Of a stretch of DNA of 64,000 nucleotides, positions 1 through 11,339 are shown in pieces. The notes under the pieces are model-generated. The model did no database searches and had not been told where the DNA came from. It was given only the letters and a program-made list of their open reading frames with translations. The stretch lies in NCBI GenBank assembly GCA_948474755.1, contig CAOLHI010002497.1, positions 62,001-126,000 on the forward strand, written 5' to 3'. The number at the start of each line of letters is the position of its first letter. Position 1 is the first letter of the stretch. The DNA comes from Ctenosaura bakeri. Lineage: Eukaryota > Chordata > Lepidosauria > Squamata > Iguanidae. The position numbers and the translations under genes were made by a program.

Positions 1-70
1 TGTGGATTTCCTCCGTTACCAGGGGTTGGACTAGATGGCCTTTGGGTTCCTTCCAAGTCTGTGATCCTTA
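1..70 (+). mobile_element. Possible CR1 3' tail, cut by the window edge
   Basis: GGGGTTGGACTAGATGGCCT and TTCCTTCCAAGTCTGTGATC fit the CR1 3' end consensus. Too short for certainty. Confidence 0.6.
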
Positions 71-660
71 TTTTTCCGTAACTTTCTGGCACTACTGTTT
101 ACACCCATCCCAAGCATCCTCCCACGCACAGGTTCTCTGTGTGTCTGCCAGCTGGAGATAACCTTCCGTTTGTCTGCAACGGTCCCTAGGACTTCAAAGC
201 TTCAAGGGTAATAATAATTAGTCATTCTGTTGGCCTAAATCCTCTTTCTTAAGTTTAAGCTGCAGTCCTGTACATGCTTCCTTGGGAGACACTCCCACTA
301 AAGCCTCTGAGATGTATTTCTGGAAAAAAAAATCTTTATTTTGTATTGCTTTAAGGTATTCTGTTGCAGGAAGTTCACATGGATGCTTCTGCAAGATGTA
401 GTCAAATTTTTCTTTCAGTTTTGTTTCTAACTGGACGTCTAGCAAGACGTCCCAGTTTTGCTTGAGTTTAAGATTAATGCTGAAGGTCAGGGAACCACAG
501 AGCAGCCGAGATTTTGCAACACATCTGCTTTCTTTCTTCTTGGACAAGATAAGAACATAGAAAATTCTCCCTCTCCCTGCTAATTTTTGCTAATATAAAT
601 ACCGTGCAAGTTAGCTGAATCTCTCTTGCATTTATCACAGCCTTCAATTTCTGAGAAATT
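71..660. other. Unassigned upstream sequence
   Basis: AT-rich sequence with a minus-strand frame of 109 codons (218-547). No family motif, splice context or start context supports a gene. Confidence 0.5.
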
Positions 661-681
661 CTAGAAACAGATAAATGGGGT

Positions 682-1340
682 GTAGAATCATAGAAATGTA
701 GAGTTGGAAGAGACCCCAGAGGCCATCCAGTCCAACCCCCTGCTATGCAGGAACACCCATCAAAGCATTCCCGACAGATGGCCATCCAGCCTCTGCTTAA
801 AAACCTCCAAGGAAGGAGACTCCACTACACTCCGAGGCAGCTGATTCCACTGCCGGACCACCCTGACCGTCAGGAAGTTCTTCCTGAGGTTCAGGTGGAA
901 TCTCCTTTCCTGCAGCTTGAATCCATTGCTCCTTGTCCTGGTCTCTAGAGCAGCAGAAAACAAGCCCTCTCCTTCCTCTACATGGCATCTCTTCAAATAT
1001 TTAAACATGGCTATCATGTCCCCTCTTAACCTTCTCTTCTGCAGACTAAACATCCCCAGCTCTCTAAGTCTATCCCCATAGGGCTTCATGGCTTCCAGGC
1101 CTCTCACCATTTGGTCGCCCTCTTCTGGACTTGCTCCAGCTTGTCAATATCCTTCTTGAATTGGGGTGCCCAGAACTGGACACAGTATTCCAGATGGGGT
1201 CTAACCAAAGCAGAGTAGAGTGGTACCAGTACCTCCCTCCATATAGACACCATACTCCTATTGATGCAACCGAGAATTGCATTGGATTTCTTGGCTGCCG
1301 CATCACACTGCTGACTCGTGTCAGCCAACTTATCTAGTGG
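682..1340 (-). mobile_element. CR1 LINE, 3' fragment
   Basis: The minus-strand 3' end (TCTATGATTCTACA-type tail near 690) is followed upstream by the CR1 C-terminal reverse-transcriptase region ([40 protein letters not shown]). Frames are broken and it is 5' truncated. Confidence 0.9.
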
Positions 1341-1597
1341 ATGCCCTTTGAGATATATTGAGTGCATCCAGAAAGGCATTGATTATGAGAGCATTACACT
1401 GTGGGGTGATGTGAGGGCAGGACCTTCTGTGCTGTGGTGCCTATTTGTTGAATACCTTCTCTTTAGAGGCCCAGTTAATGCCAACACTGGTGTCATTCAC
1501 TTAAAACCTGCCTGTTTAAGTCTTTGGAGCCTAACAGATTTTGTCCGAACCTGCTCATGTGTATGGTTTTGAATTGTCCTAAGCTGCCCTGTGATGA

Positions 1598-2143
1598 GTG
1601 CTTTAGGGAGCTGGGTACCTTTAGATTGGAGAAGAGAAAGTTAAGAGGTGGCACGATAGCCATTTTTAAATATTTGAATGGATGCCATATGGAAGGTGGG
1701 GCAAGCGTGTTTCTTGCTGCTTTGCAAACTAGGACACGGAACAATGGCTTCAAACTATAGGAAAAGAGATTCCACTCAAAGATTAAAGAAGAATTTCCTG
1801 AAGGTAAGAGCAGTTTGACAGTGGGATACACTGCTGCCTGGGAGTATGGTGGAGCTTCCTTCTCTGGAAGGGAGTGCTTTGATTGTGGCCATTTCCGCAC
1901 TACACTGTTATTCCACTTTCAACCTCCTATGGAATCCTGGAGTTTTCAGTTTAGGGTGGGGGGGCATTTAGAAATCTCAGCCAGAGAGCTCTTTGGCCTC
2001 AACTACAAACCTCAGAATTCCACAGGGTGTTGAAAGTGGAATAATAGCACTATAACAGTGTAGAGCGGAAGCGGCCTGTGTCTTCCTGAATGGCAGAGTG
2101 GGTTTGGACCTTCAGGTCTCTTTCCAATTCTACGATTCTAAGC
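1598..2143 (+). mobile_element. Older CR1 LINE 3' fragment, interrupted by a MITE
   Basis: CR1 signature blocks (AGGGAGCTGGGTACCTTTAG, ATTTAAATATTTGAATGG-like, then TGTGTCTTCCTGAATGGCAG and a TCTACGATTCTA tail) are seen on both sides of the MITE at 1887-2076. Confidence 0.8.
1887..2076. mobile_element. Foldback MITE copy 1 (long-centre type) inside a CR1
   Basis: It has GGCCATTTCCGCAC at the left, the complementary end at the right, and a 3-bp duplication TGT on both sides. The centre carries the longer AGCCAGAGAGCTCTTTGGCC-type spacer. The flanks are one CR1 3' region (1598-1886 and 2077-2143); the uninterrupted CR1 at 58801-58820 shows the empty site. Confidence 0.88.
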
Positions 2144-2443
2144 TGTCTTAACTGGTTTTAATCTGTCTTGTTTTACCTTGTCCCATTATTGAATATCCCT
2201 TTAGTCTGTTCGAGCGATCTGTTTTAAGTTGTTTTAAACGGTCTAAATTGTTTTTGCTGTATGCTCCCCAGAGATCCTTGGATATAGAGTACAGTGTTGT
2301 GGTTGATTTTTGTGTTTGACATCAAGTTGACTTTGATAACCTCCAGGTCACCCTATTGTCAAGAGACCTGCTCATGTCTTGCAAACTCAGGGGTCAATCT
2401 GCTTGTAATGCACCCTTTCTCTTTCCCTGTTGCTTTCCGCTTT

Positions 2444-2604
2444 ACTAATTTCTGCACTAGCCTGTTATAGCGCTATGATTCCACTTTCAACATCCTATGG
2501 AATCCTGGGGTTTGCAGGCCCCTCCTGAAACTGCAAACCCCAGGATTCCATAGGATGTTGAAAGTGGAATCATAGCGCTATAACAGGCTAGTGCGGAAGT
2601 GGCC
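2444..2604. mobile_element. Foldback MITE copy 2 (short-centre palindrome)
   Basis: Two near-perfect inverted arms around a short GC-rich centre. The left end is eroded and the right end is TGCGGAAGTGGCC. No clear target duplication. Confidence 0.85.
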
Positions 2605-2762
2605 TAAATGTCATCAGTGAGTCGTCGACAGAGGAAGAAATAGCCAAGTTTTTCTCTTGCAGCATGCCAGGGAGGGAGAGAAGAAAAGGAATGTGACAGC
2701 ATTTAGGCCAAACTAGCTTTTGTTTTAGCATGAGCTTTCATGGATATAAATTCATTTCTTCA

Positions 2763-3743
2763 GATAGAATCATAGAATCATAGAAATGTAGAGTTGGAAG
2801 AGACCCCAGGGGCCATCTAGTCCAACCCCCTGCCATGCAGGAACACCCTCAAAGCACTCCCTTGGACAGATGGCCATTCAGTCTCTGCTTAAAAACCTCC
2901 AAGGAAGGAGACTCCACCACACTCCATGGAGGCAGCATATTTCACTGCCGGACAGCCCTGACTGTCAGGAAGTTCTCCTTGAGGTTCAGGTGGAATCTCC
3001 TTCTCTGCAGCTTGAATCCATTGCTCCTTGTCCTGGTCTCTGGAGCAGCAGAAAACAAGCCCTCTCCTTCCTCTACGTGGCATCCCTTCAAATATTTAAA
3101 CATGGCTATCGTGTCCCCTCTTAACCTTCTCTTCTGCAGACTAAACATACCCAGCTCTCTAAGTCTATCCTCATAGGGTTTCATGGCTTCCAGGCCCCTC
3201 ACCATTTTGGTCGCCCTCTTCTGGACTTGCTCCAGCTTGTCAATATCCTTCTTGAATTGGGGTGCCCAGAACTGGACACAGTATTCCAGATGGGGTCTAA
3301 CCAAAGCAGAGTAGAGTGGTACCAGTACCTCCCTCGATCTAGACACCAGACTCCTATTGATGCAGGCGAGAATTGCATTGGCTTTCTTGGCTGCCGCGTC
3401 ACACTGCTGACTCCTGTTCAGCTTGTGATCTATCAAAACTCCTAGATCCTTTTCACATGTACTCCTATCCAGCCACACATCCCCCATCCTATATTTGTGA
3501 CTTTCATTTTTTCTGCCCAAGTGCAGGACCCTACATTTCTCTCTGTTGAATCTCATTTTGTTAGCCTTGGCCCAGCTCTCCAACCTATCCAGGTCATTTT
3601 GAATTTTGATCCTGTCCTCTGGCGTATTAGCAACCCCTCCCAATTTGGTGTCATCTGCAAATTTGATGAGCATGCCCTCTATTCCTTCATCCAAGTCATT
3701 GATAAAAATATTGAACAGCACTGAACAGATGCCCAAGGCTTTA
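2763..3743 (-). mobile_element. CR1 LINE, 3' 1 kb
   Basis: A minus-strand open frame covers the end of the reverse transcriptase: [20 protein letters not shown] (CR1 FADD catalytic motif), [20 protein letters not shown], then the CR1 C-terminal domain. It ends at a (CATAGAAT)n-type tail at 2763. 5' truncated. Confidence 0.92.
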
Positions 3744-5462
3744 GTATTGCTCTGTACTCCATCTGAAATGCACCATCTTTTCTGTTTGGGGACAAAGTGA
3801 CAGATACACAGGATCAGAAACGAAACTGAGATAACCAGCCCATAATGGCCAACCTCTTTTTGTGACACCCACTCACTTTTCTGTCTTCCTCCCCTTCTTT
3901 TTATTTGTATCCCACTCTTTTCCTGCTCCAGGATTCGAGGTGTCTTCCAAAAATTAAAACAGATACAGAGAAGGAGGAGAAAATCTCACCTTGATTAGTG
4001 GTTGCAAATTGTTACCTGGAGTTCTCGCTCTAATTAAAACTGGCTCTGTATTATTAATGGACAGCTTGGCCCAAACCTTAAGATTTCTCTTTCTTTTTCT
4101 CCCATACCGCCTCTTATTTTCTCTCTCTCTCTTTCTTCTCTCTCTCATTTTTTTAAAATTGCAGCCTGTGTTCTGAACTTTTTCTTATCAAAACTCAAGA
4201 GTCGGAGATTTCTGCAACCCAAGTTCCTCTTCTGTGGTGCCAAGTGGAGAAAAACATCCTCTCAACCGGCAATAAATTTCTCTTCCAGGCTTTCGCTGGA
4301 ACAGTCACATAATGGTGGGAAGGGCCGTAAAACAATAAAGGAAAGCAGCCGGATGCAAAGGTACAGTGGGTTTGTAACTCAAAAGTTTTCAAAGATGCTC
4401 TTTTTCTACCCTCCTGACTCCTTTGCTAGGCAGCCTTCTAAGAAATCCCCTTTTATTTTGCATGGCCAGATAAACATGGCTCAGAGATAAGCTCTCCCTG
4501 TCAACTTTTATTTATTAGTGCATTGTCTGGCAATGTCCATGTTAATACGTTTTGCACTTCCACATTTTGTGGTAGTGGGACCCGCTTTGTAGAGTTTGCC
4601 AAGTACTGTCTTTAAAGATATATATTCAGCTTTTCTCAACTATTTCCGCACTGCACTCTTATAGCGCATGATTCCACTTTCAACCTCCTCTGGATCCTGG
4701 GGTTTGCAGTTTCGGGAGGGGCCGGCCGGCCCCTCCCGAAACTGCAAACCCCAGGATTCCAGAGGAGGTTGAAAGTGGAATCATCGCGCTACAAGAGTGC
4801 AGTGCGGAACTGCTGTCAGTCCCGATCTTGGGTAAGTTACTCTTTTGATTCACTTCTCCCAGAGTCCCACTTCACCCCTGCCACTTAATTCTGGAGGACT
4901 CCAGAATGTTAGCATTTTATTTTTCAGTAAAAATAGCATTTTCCAAGCCATACCAGCAGAGGCAGTGGGCAAGAAATAAATTGAGATGTTAAAGGAGGGG
5001 GTGGCCAGTGAGCATGGTGGAAGGCCTGGGGGTTTGGAAGTTCTAGCCCCCCCCCAAAAACCCCAGCTTTGCCAAGCTGAGATTTCCCTTTGGTTCCAGT
5101 AAAGCAGAGGAAAACCTTTATGTAGCACCCAGCTGTCCCAGTTTGGTAGGAATGGTCCCAGTTAGTCCTCTATCATCTCCTTATCTCAGCTGCTTCCAAA
5201 GTGTCCTGTTTCTTCCTTTCTTCTCCTGCTTTTCTCCATTGGTCCCAGCTTACTTTGGTTGCTGTAAATTTGCATTGAGTGTGCAAACATAGTTTTGCCC
5301 TACCCACAATGCTCATTTTTCCCTTTTTTTAAAGTACATAAATTGCAGGGTTTCTCTGATTAAAATAGCTTGTGTGTGTTGTTACCTTTTGTCCTCTTGC
5401 TTTCTGATTGCATCATGCTCTGTTCACCGTTTTCTTGATGTTGCCTGGCCACACGTGTCCCA
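3744..5462. other. Intergenic sequence, mostly unassigned apart from MITE copy 3
   Basis: CT-rich tracts near 4085-4150 and A/T-rich spacers. No gene seen. Confidence 0.5.
4638..4815. mobile_element. Foldback MITE copy 3
   Basis: Palindrome centred on GGGGCCGGCCGGCCCC near 4730. Both arms carry CCTCTGG-type variants mirrored about the centre. Both ends are mutated. Confidence 0.85.
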
Positions 5463-5624
5463 GGCCATTTCCGCACTAGATTGTTATAGCGCTATCATTC
5501 CACTTTCAACATCCTATGGAATCCTGGGGTTTGCAGCGCCCCTCCCTGAACTGCAAACCCCAGGATTCCATAGGAGGTTGAAAGTGGAATGATAGCGCTA
5601 TAACAGTCTAGTGCGGAAATGGCC
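5463..5624. mobile_element. Foldback MITE copy 4
   Basis: Complete ends (GGCCATTTCCGCAC and its complement). The private variant GCGCTATCATTCC in the left arm is matched by GGAATGATAGCGC in the right arm. Flanks are CCA and CCC, an imperfect 3-bp duplication. Confidence 0.87.
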
Positions 5625-5835
5625 CCCGTTTTCATCTGTGACATGTTGGAAGTTACAGAACCATACTGTCTATAAATCCAAGGTGGAGACGCACAGAGGA
5701 GACTAAAGGAGCATTTTCAGGTCGAGCACTGCCATTCCCCGTAACTGAAAGGGACACTTTTACACTGGAGAAAAACACTCTAACCTATGTATTTTAATAG
5801 AATTGACATTTTATCTTTTTTTTCAATATTTGTAA

Positions 5836-5900
5836 TACAGGTTGAGTATCTCTTATCCGAGACACTTGGGACCAGAGGTTTTCTGGACATCATAGTTCTT
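5836..5900 (+). mobile_element. Tigger-like terminal fragment
   Basis: ATACAGGTTGAGTATCTCTT with ATCCGAGACACTTGGGACCA is a segment common to Tigger-type repeats. A related piece lies at 30597-30665. Confidence 0.6.
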
Positions 5901-6091
5901 TTTTTATTTTGTTGTTTTGTTATTTAAACAGCAATGCCTCATTACAAAATAAAAATGCAATTAAAAAAAGAGAAGAAAACTGTTAAAAATAACATTTAAA
6001 ACAAGATAGCACCCTCTAGCTTGGTTTTGAATTTTTTTTTTTTTTTTAATTAAAAGCCTGTCTTGAATACAAAGGTTTTTAGCCTGTCTTG

Positions 6092-6271
6092 GGCCATTTC
6101 CGCACTAGCCTGTTATAGCGCAATGATTCCACTTTCAACATCCTCTGGAATCCTGGGGTTTGCAGTTTCGGGAGGGGACGCCTGGCCCCTCCCGAAGCGG
6201 CAAACCCCAGGATTCCAGAGGATGTTGAAAGTGGAATCATTGCGCTATAACAGGCTAGTGCGGAAATGGCC
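6092..6271. mobile_element. Foldback MITE copy 5, just upstream of PCED1A-like exon 1
   Basis: Complete, with TTG on both sides. Private variants GCGCAATGATTCC and CCTCTGGAATCC are mirrored in the other arm. The arms are about 88 bp and nearly fully complementary. Confidence 0.9.
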
Positions 6272-6539
6272 TTGGAAGGAAAACAAGGAGGAATGCCTTC
6301 TGGCCTGCTTGGGAAGGGAGTTCCAGAGTCGAGGGGCAGCCAGCGGGAAGGCCCTCTTTTATACCCCCCCCCCCACTTGCAATGGTGGTGGGATGGAGAG
6401 AAGGACCTCTCCCAAGGATCTCAGAGCCTGGAACAACTTCAACCAGCTGGCTGCACTGTCCTTTCTTGAGCACCGAAAGAAGGACTGAGTTGCCTTTCTT
6501 TTCTTCCTCTTACTTGTCTGCCCTTTTCTTTTTTTCCAG

Positions 6540-6708
6540 GAGGAAGAGGAGGAGGAGGAGGTCCCTATCCGGCTGGAGTTGGCGTGCTGCACCATGAGCG
6601 GAGATGCTTCAGAAATCTGCCTCCCCCTGGGAGACATCCACGATTTTTCTTCGGAGGAGGCCCAGCAGCTGCTTTCCAACAAGTTTGTCGTGATTGTGGG
6701 GGACTCCA
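6540..6708 (+). CDS. PCED1A: PCED1A-like exon 1 of the coding region (ATG at 6594; residues 1-38 and part of 39)
   Basis: The acceptor is the pyrimidine-rich tract ending CCAG at 6536-6539 and the donor is GTGAGT at 6709. Positions 6540-6593 are 5' UTR. The ATG at 6594 is preceded by ACC (Kozak-like). The exon encodes an acidic leader, a helix (EEAQQLLSNK), a beta strand (FVVIV) and GDS, the nucleophile block of the SGNH/GDSL fold (Ser38). The splice falls after the first base of codon 39. Because an acceptor precedes the exon, at least one upstream non-coding exon is expected; I could not find it. A complete foldback MITE lies at 6092-6271. Confidence 0.85.
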
Positions 6709-7217
6709 GTGAGTATCTCTGCAAAAAAAAAACTCTGCAGGAAATGCTTTCGGTCCCGCTCTCCTAGGTACGCATCTCTCCAGACCAAGGACCAAAGTTA
6801 TCATCTGGGTGGGAGTGAGCAAAAACCAGAAACAGCTTCCTTTATCTCGGCCGCCTCCCTTCCTCCAAACCAAAAGAGCATAGCCTTGATTCGCTCCTTC
6901 CCCTTTCGAGGGTCCTGCTGCGGTTTTTCTAGATCTTAATCTAGACGTGTGATCTACTGGAACAGGACTGAGATTGTTCAGGTTGTAAACTGAGCTACTT
7001 CACACAGATCTCTGGTTGTGGATTTAACCTGGGGCAAAAATCATATAACCCTCCAGACGTTGTTGAAATTGCAGATCCCAAATTGGGTAACCGCCTTATG
7101 TTCTTCTTCTTGTAATCAGTCTGTATTTTAAGTCACGATTTCCTTACAAAATAATGCACAAAAACTTCATCTATTGCTGCTTTTCCATCAAACATATAGG
7201 CATGCCATCCCATTCTT

Positions 7218-7649
7218 GACCCTTTTCGCACCTTACCTCGTCGCGGCAGCGGGGAGCGGTGCTCGCGCGAGCAGCAACTCGCTCAAGCTGCTCACGACAG
7301 CCCTTTTTGCCTCCCGCATGCCTTCCTTCTAGCGCGACCGTCGCACGAGCGCCCTGCCCCTTTCTTCCGCAGCGCAGTCTGGGAGTTGTAGGCTGCGCGG
7401 GGGAAGGAAGTGCGACCGGGCAGCCTTGCCGACACACCGCACAGAGGTAAGTGCGCGAGGGCGGCGTGAGCATTGCGCGAGCGCGGGGCATTTTTGGTTT
7501 AAAGCCGAAAATCAAAAAATCCGTGTGCGCCCCACTTTAGCCTCGTGAGCGGCGCGTGAGTGGGAGTGCGTCATACGGAACGCCGCTCCCACTCACGCGA
7601 CGCTCAAGGGGCGCTCACACACACACACAAAAAGCATGTGAAAAGGGCC
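7218..7649 (+). mobile_element. CpG-rich relative of the MITE with promoter/exon-like cargo (element P1)
   Basis: Ends are GACCCTTTTCGCAC and TGTGAAAAGGGCC, flanked by CTT on both sides. The 432-bp body is CpG-rich. It carries a polypyrimidine/acceptor-like TTCTTCCGCAG, the ZNF143-like motif CTGGGAGTTGTAG (7379-7391), and a consensus splice donor GAG|GTAAGTGCG at 7447. The same blocks appear in inverse orientation in element P2. It lies in PCED1A intron 1. Confidence 0.8.
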
Positions 7650-7769
7650 CTTAAGTCTGCTCCCTCTAACACCAGCATTCTTGTATTTTGAAGATTTATC
7701 CAGTCTTTTATCCAAGTGAATGCCGCTGCCTTGTAATATACTTGTATATTGAAAAACAAACCTATCCAG

Positions 7770-7971
7770 GGCCATTTCCGCACTACAGTGTTAAACTGCT
7801 GCTATTCCACTTTCAACACCCTGTGGAATTCTGGGGTTTGTCGTTTACTGAGACCAAAGAGCTCTTTGGCTGAGAATTCGAAGTGCCCTTCCCTAAACTA
7901 CAAACCCCAGGATTCCATAGGAGGTGGATAGTGGAATAGCAGCACTTTAACACTGTAGTGCGGAAATGGTG
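7770..7971. mobile_element. Foldback MITE copy 6 (long-centre type), PCED1A intron 1
   Basis: The left end is GGCCATTTCCGCAC. The right end is mutated after GTGCGGAAATGG, where an L1 3' fragment begins. The centre contains CCAAAGAGCTCTTTGG. Confidence 0.82.
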
Positions 7972-8254
7972 CAGAACTTTGAAAGGGAATGGAGAGGAGT
8001 CTTGGATTAGATAAAAACATGAATGTACAGAAAACCAAAGAAAGAAATAATGTAACTGTTTTTCTCTTCTGGAAATGGAAATGGAAATGTAATTGTTGAT
8101 CTTTTGGGTAAATGGAAACAAAAAAGATTCAACTGGAGAATATGAATATGGAAGTGGGGTGTGTGTGTGTGATATCTCTCTCAATGGGTATACCCACTCT
8201 GGTTTTTATGCAATTAAAGTTTTTATTTTTATATACATATGTTAAAAAAAAAAA
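7972..8254 (+). mobile_element. L1 3' end fragment, PCED1A intron 1
   Basis: It matches the last part of the L1 at 54116 (GAACTTTGAAAGGGAATGGA, AAAGAAATAATGTAACTG) and ends in a poly(A) run at 8243-8254. It adjoins MITE copy 6. Confidence 0.8.
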
Positions 8255-8355
8255 GAAATGCAGATCCCAGCATTCCTCACTATTGGCTATGCTATCTCAG
8301 GCCACTGGGAGTTGCATTCCAGCAACCTCTGGAGGGTCATGGAGTTGCTATCCCT

Positions 8356-8505
8356 GGCCATTTCCGCACTAGCCTGTTATAGCGCGATGATTCCACTTTC
8401 AACGTCCTCTGGAATCTGGCCCCTTCCGAAACTGCAAACCCCAGGATTCCAGAGGATGTTGAAAGTGGAATCATCCCGCTATAACAGGCTAGTGCGGAAA
8501 TGGCC
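8356..8505. mobile_element. Foldback MITE copy 7
   Basis: Complete ends with CCT on both sides. The left arm has lost part of its inner segment, so the centre is asymmetric (GGAATCTGGCCCC). Confidence 0.88.
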
Positions 8506-8875
8506 CCTGATTTAACCCAAAATTGGGCACTACAAAACCAGTACCCCCCAACATCAGTGTTGCCAGTGGTTGCACTGACTGGGGCCACTGTTCTGGAATT
8601 CGTAATCCTTAACAAAATCATTTTCCAAACTGCACACTTGGGAGAAGTGTGTGCATTTGTAAGAGCAATCAGTTGTGTATCCTTCTCCAGCGTAGAGGTG
8701 GGGTAGTTGTGCCATATCCTGACATGATTAAATGACGTGATTCAGAGCTTAGAAAAAGCTACCTTTCTGGACTCTTTTTAATTTTTTTTGTAAATTTATT
8801 AAATTAAGGAAGTCCAACACAATCCAAACATACGAAACAGCAAGAAATACATCTCTTCAAATATTTACAGACATT

Positions 8876-9313
8876 GGCCCTTTTCGCACGGGCTTTCTCT
8901 CGCGAAATAGCCCTGTGAGCCTCGCGGGAGTGGGAGCATTGCTCTGCATGACGCACTACCACTTCCGCGGCGCTCACGGGGCTGAAGCGGCGCGAGCGCG
9001 GATTTTTTTATTTTCGGCTTGAAGCGAAAATAAACGCCGCTTGCGTGAGGCTCCCAGCAGCGTCCCGCACTTACCGGACTGCGGAGCGCCGTCGCAGGCG
9101 GGCCTGTCGCGCTTCCTCCCCGCTTCTGCCCCTCGCGGCGCCTACAGCTCCCAGGGGGCGCTGCGGAAGCCGGGGGCGTGGCTGAAGAGCGCCCGTCGCG
9201 CAGGAAGACTCCACGTGCGGTAAGGAGGGGGGGAAGCGGCGGCGTTTCGGGAGAGGGTTCTCGCGTGAGCCGCCCTCCTCCGTCGCGCAAGCGCCGGCGC
9301 TGCGAAAAGGGCC
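8876..9313 (-). mobile_element. CpG-rich relative of the MITE with promoter/exon-like cargo (element P2)
   Basis: Ends are GGCCCTTTTCGCACGGG and GCGCTGCGAAAAGGGCC, flanked by ATT on both sides; length 438 bp. Read on the minus strand it has the same block order as P1: TTCCGCAGCGC, CTGGGAGCTGTAGGC, then the donor CCG|GTAAGTGCG (boundary at 9075), then an A-rich block GAAAATAAAAAAATCCGC and GTGCGTCATGC. Confidence 0.8.
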
Positions 9314-9361
9314 ATTGACATGGAAATAAAACAAATATTAACAAAACAAAGGCTTCAAAAT

Positions 9362-9445
9362 CCCCTCCCGACATGGCAAACTTCAAGATTCCGTAGGATG
9401 TTAAGTGGAATAATAGCACTATAACAATGTGGTGCGGAAATGGCC
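9362..9445. mobile_element. Foldback MITE, right half only (copy 8)
   Basis: Starts at the CCCCTCCCGA centre and runs to the GTGCGGAAATGGCC end. The left arm is absent. Confidence 0.78.
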
Positions 9446-9494
9446 TCTGACTATGAAACAGTTCAGACAAAAATGTTCTGTGTAGAAAGACAAA

Positions 9495-9674
9495 GGCCAT
9501 TTCCGCACTAGCCTGTTATAGCGCTATGATTCCACGTTCAACCTCCTATGGAATCCTGGGGTTTGCAGTTTCGGGAGGGGCCGGTCGGCCCCTCCCGAAA
9601 CTGCAAACCCCAGGATTCCATAGGAGGTTGAACGTGGAATCATCGCGCTATAACAGGCTAGTGCGGAAATGGCC
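9495..9674. mobile_element. Foldback MITE copy 9, near-perfect 88-bp hairpin arms
   Basis: Flanked by AAA on both sides. The arms differ at about one position and are separated by a few bases. The private variant CCACGTTCAACC is mirrored as GGTTGAACGTGG. Confidence 0.92.
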
Positions 9675-10643
9675 AAAGAAAGAAACTCTTCATCTTCCTG
9701 TTTTATTTATTGTTTTACATCTCTTTTTACATGTTACAATTTTATCATTGCAATTTTACAATTCCACCCCGGAATGAGAATATTTATTTTCAATCAACTT
9801 TAGTTGTTATTTTTCAATACATACCGGTCAGCTTTGTGTTTTTCTGGTAAGTTGTTAACACTTCATTTAACCCTCCTTTCAAAAGCCAAGAAATGATGGA
9901 TCTTTGCTTTAAAGTTGGGATGACAAGATTTATGGTAGCCTGGCTGGGAACCCAGAAGAATTTTTTGAATACAATGATTTATGTCTTTTTAAGTTTGGGT
10001 AATAACATCTGAAGAATACTTCATAAAGTTCACAATTAAAGAGGAGACATAAAGAAAGTTGTTAAAATTTTTGGAACAGTAATTAATCAAAGTAGAGGTA
10101 GTTTTAATTAGAGTGATGCAAGACAGGTATTTGGGGAATGTAACCAGAAAGAAAGTTTTGCATATATCTGTGCTTGAAACAAAAGAAAGGACAGGATAAA
10201 TGTTGCTTATCTATCTTTGATTTATTTTTATTTATTTTTTTTGGCTGTGTTCTTAGGGCCTTTTCTCTAGATGGACAGATATGTAATTTCATTCCCTAAA
10301 ATTTCCTAGTGTGATCATTTTTTTCTCTACTGCAGCCTTCTCTCCTGAAACCTAAAATATGTTCTCTTCCTTGAAGAAAAAAAAAGATTTCTCTTTTAAA
10401 TTCACTTTTTTATTATTTCATAATTGCCTTTAATGTTACCCACAGATTCTGTATCTGCAGATTAAACCATCCATGGCTTGAAATATTTTTTAAAAAATAG
10501 ATTCCAAAAGGAAACCTTGATTTTTGCCATTTTTTTTTTAAAAGGGATGCCATTTTACAACACCATTTTACATACTGGGACTTGGCATGCACTGATTTTA
10601 GAATCCATAGGCTGTCTTAGAACCAAAGCTACCAAATAAATAT

Positions 10644-10733
<90 letters not shown>

Positions 10734-10753
10734 TACTACTACTACTACTACTA
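10644..10753 (+). repeat. Compound trinucleotide microsatellite (ACT)n(ATT)n(ACT)n
   Basis: About 110 bp: an ATT block flanked on both sides by ACT blocks. Reading it as protein gives only poly-Ser and poly-Asn, an artefact. Confidence 0.95.
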
Positions 10754-11339
10754 TGATAATGTTTTTTGGAGGAAGAAAATAAGCCTTGTATATACATGCT
10801 GGATTTTTCTTTGTTGTTTTACATTTTTAACTGGGCTTAATTTTTGATCATAGTTCATTTCTTTAAAAAAAAAACACTTTTATATGCTAAGTTTGCTATG
10901 GCTGTTGTAAGTAGCCTTGAACCCGAATTGGAGAAAAGTTGGAAAATAAATAAATATAAGGATAAGAACAGCTACAACTAACAGGAAACATATGCGGGGG
11001 TCGCTGTGCTGGTCGTGCAGGAAAATACAACAAAATCCACAAAACAGTGATACCTTTATTGGACCAACTAATATATTCAAAACACATAATGCCAGCTTTT
11101 GAAGCTTCACTGGCTTCTTCGCCGGGGCCAGCTCTCCCCATCATTTCTTGGCCCTCTTCCTGCAGACAGACAGGCGGATTTTGATATTTGCAATTTTTCC
11201 AACTGGTCAACTGTACTTCCTGTTCTTTTTTTTCCTTTTTTTTTAATTTATACATTTATATCCCACTTTTTCCCTAGCTTGGGACGGAAGGCATGTTATA
11301 AAAGTTAAAAGAGATGCAGAAGAAATTATGCACCACACA

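Noticed and set aside
7379..7391. CpG-rich block at 7218-7649 as the true PCED1A promoter
   Set aside because: It lies downstream of the first coding exon and is bounded by transposon ends with a duplicated target; kept as a possible alternative promoter only.
10644..10753. CRISPR-like regular repeat
   Set aside because: Eukaryotic microsatellite without spacers.
10555..10797. Minus-strand frame with poly-Asn and poly-Ser
   Set aside because: It is the translation of a trinucleotide microsatellite, with no start, splice or family support.
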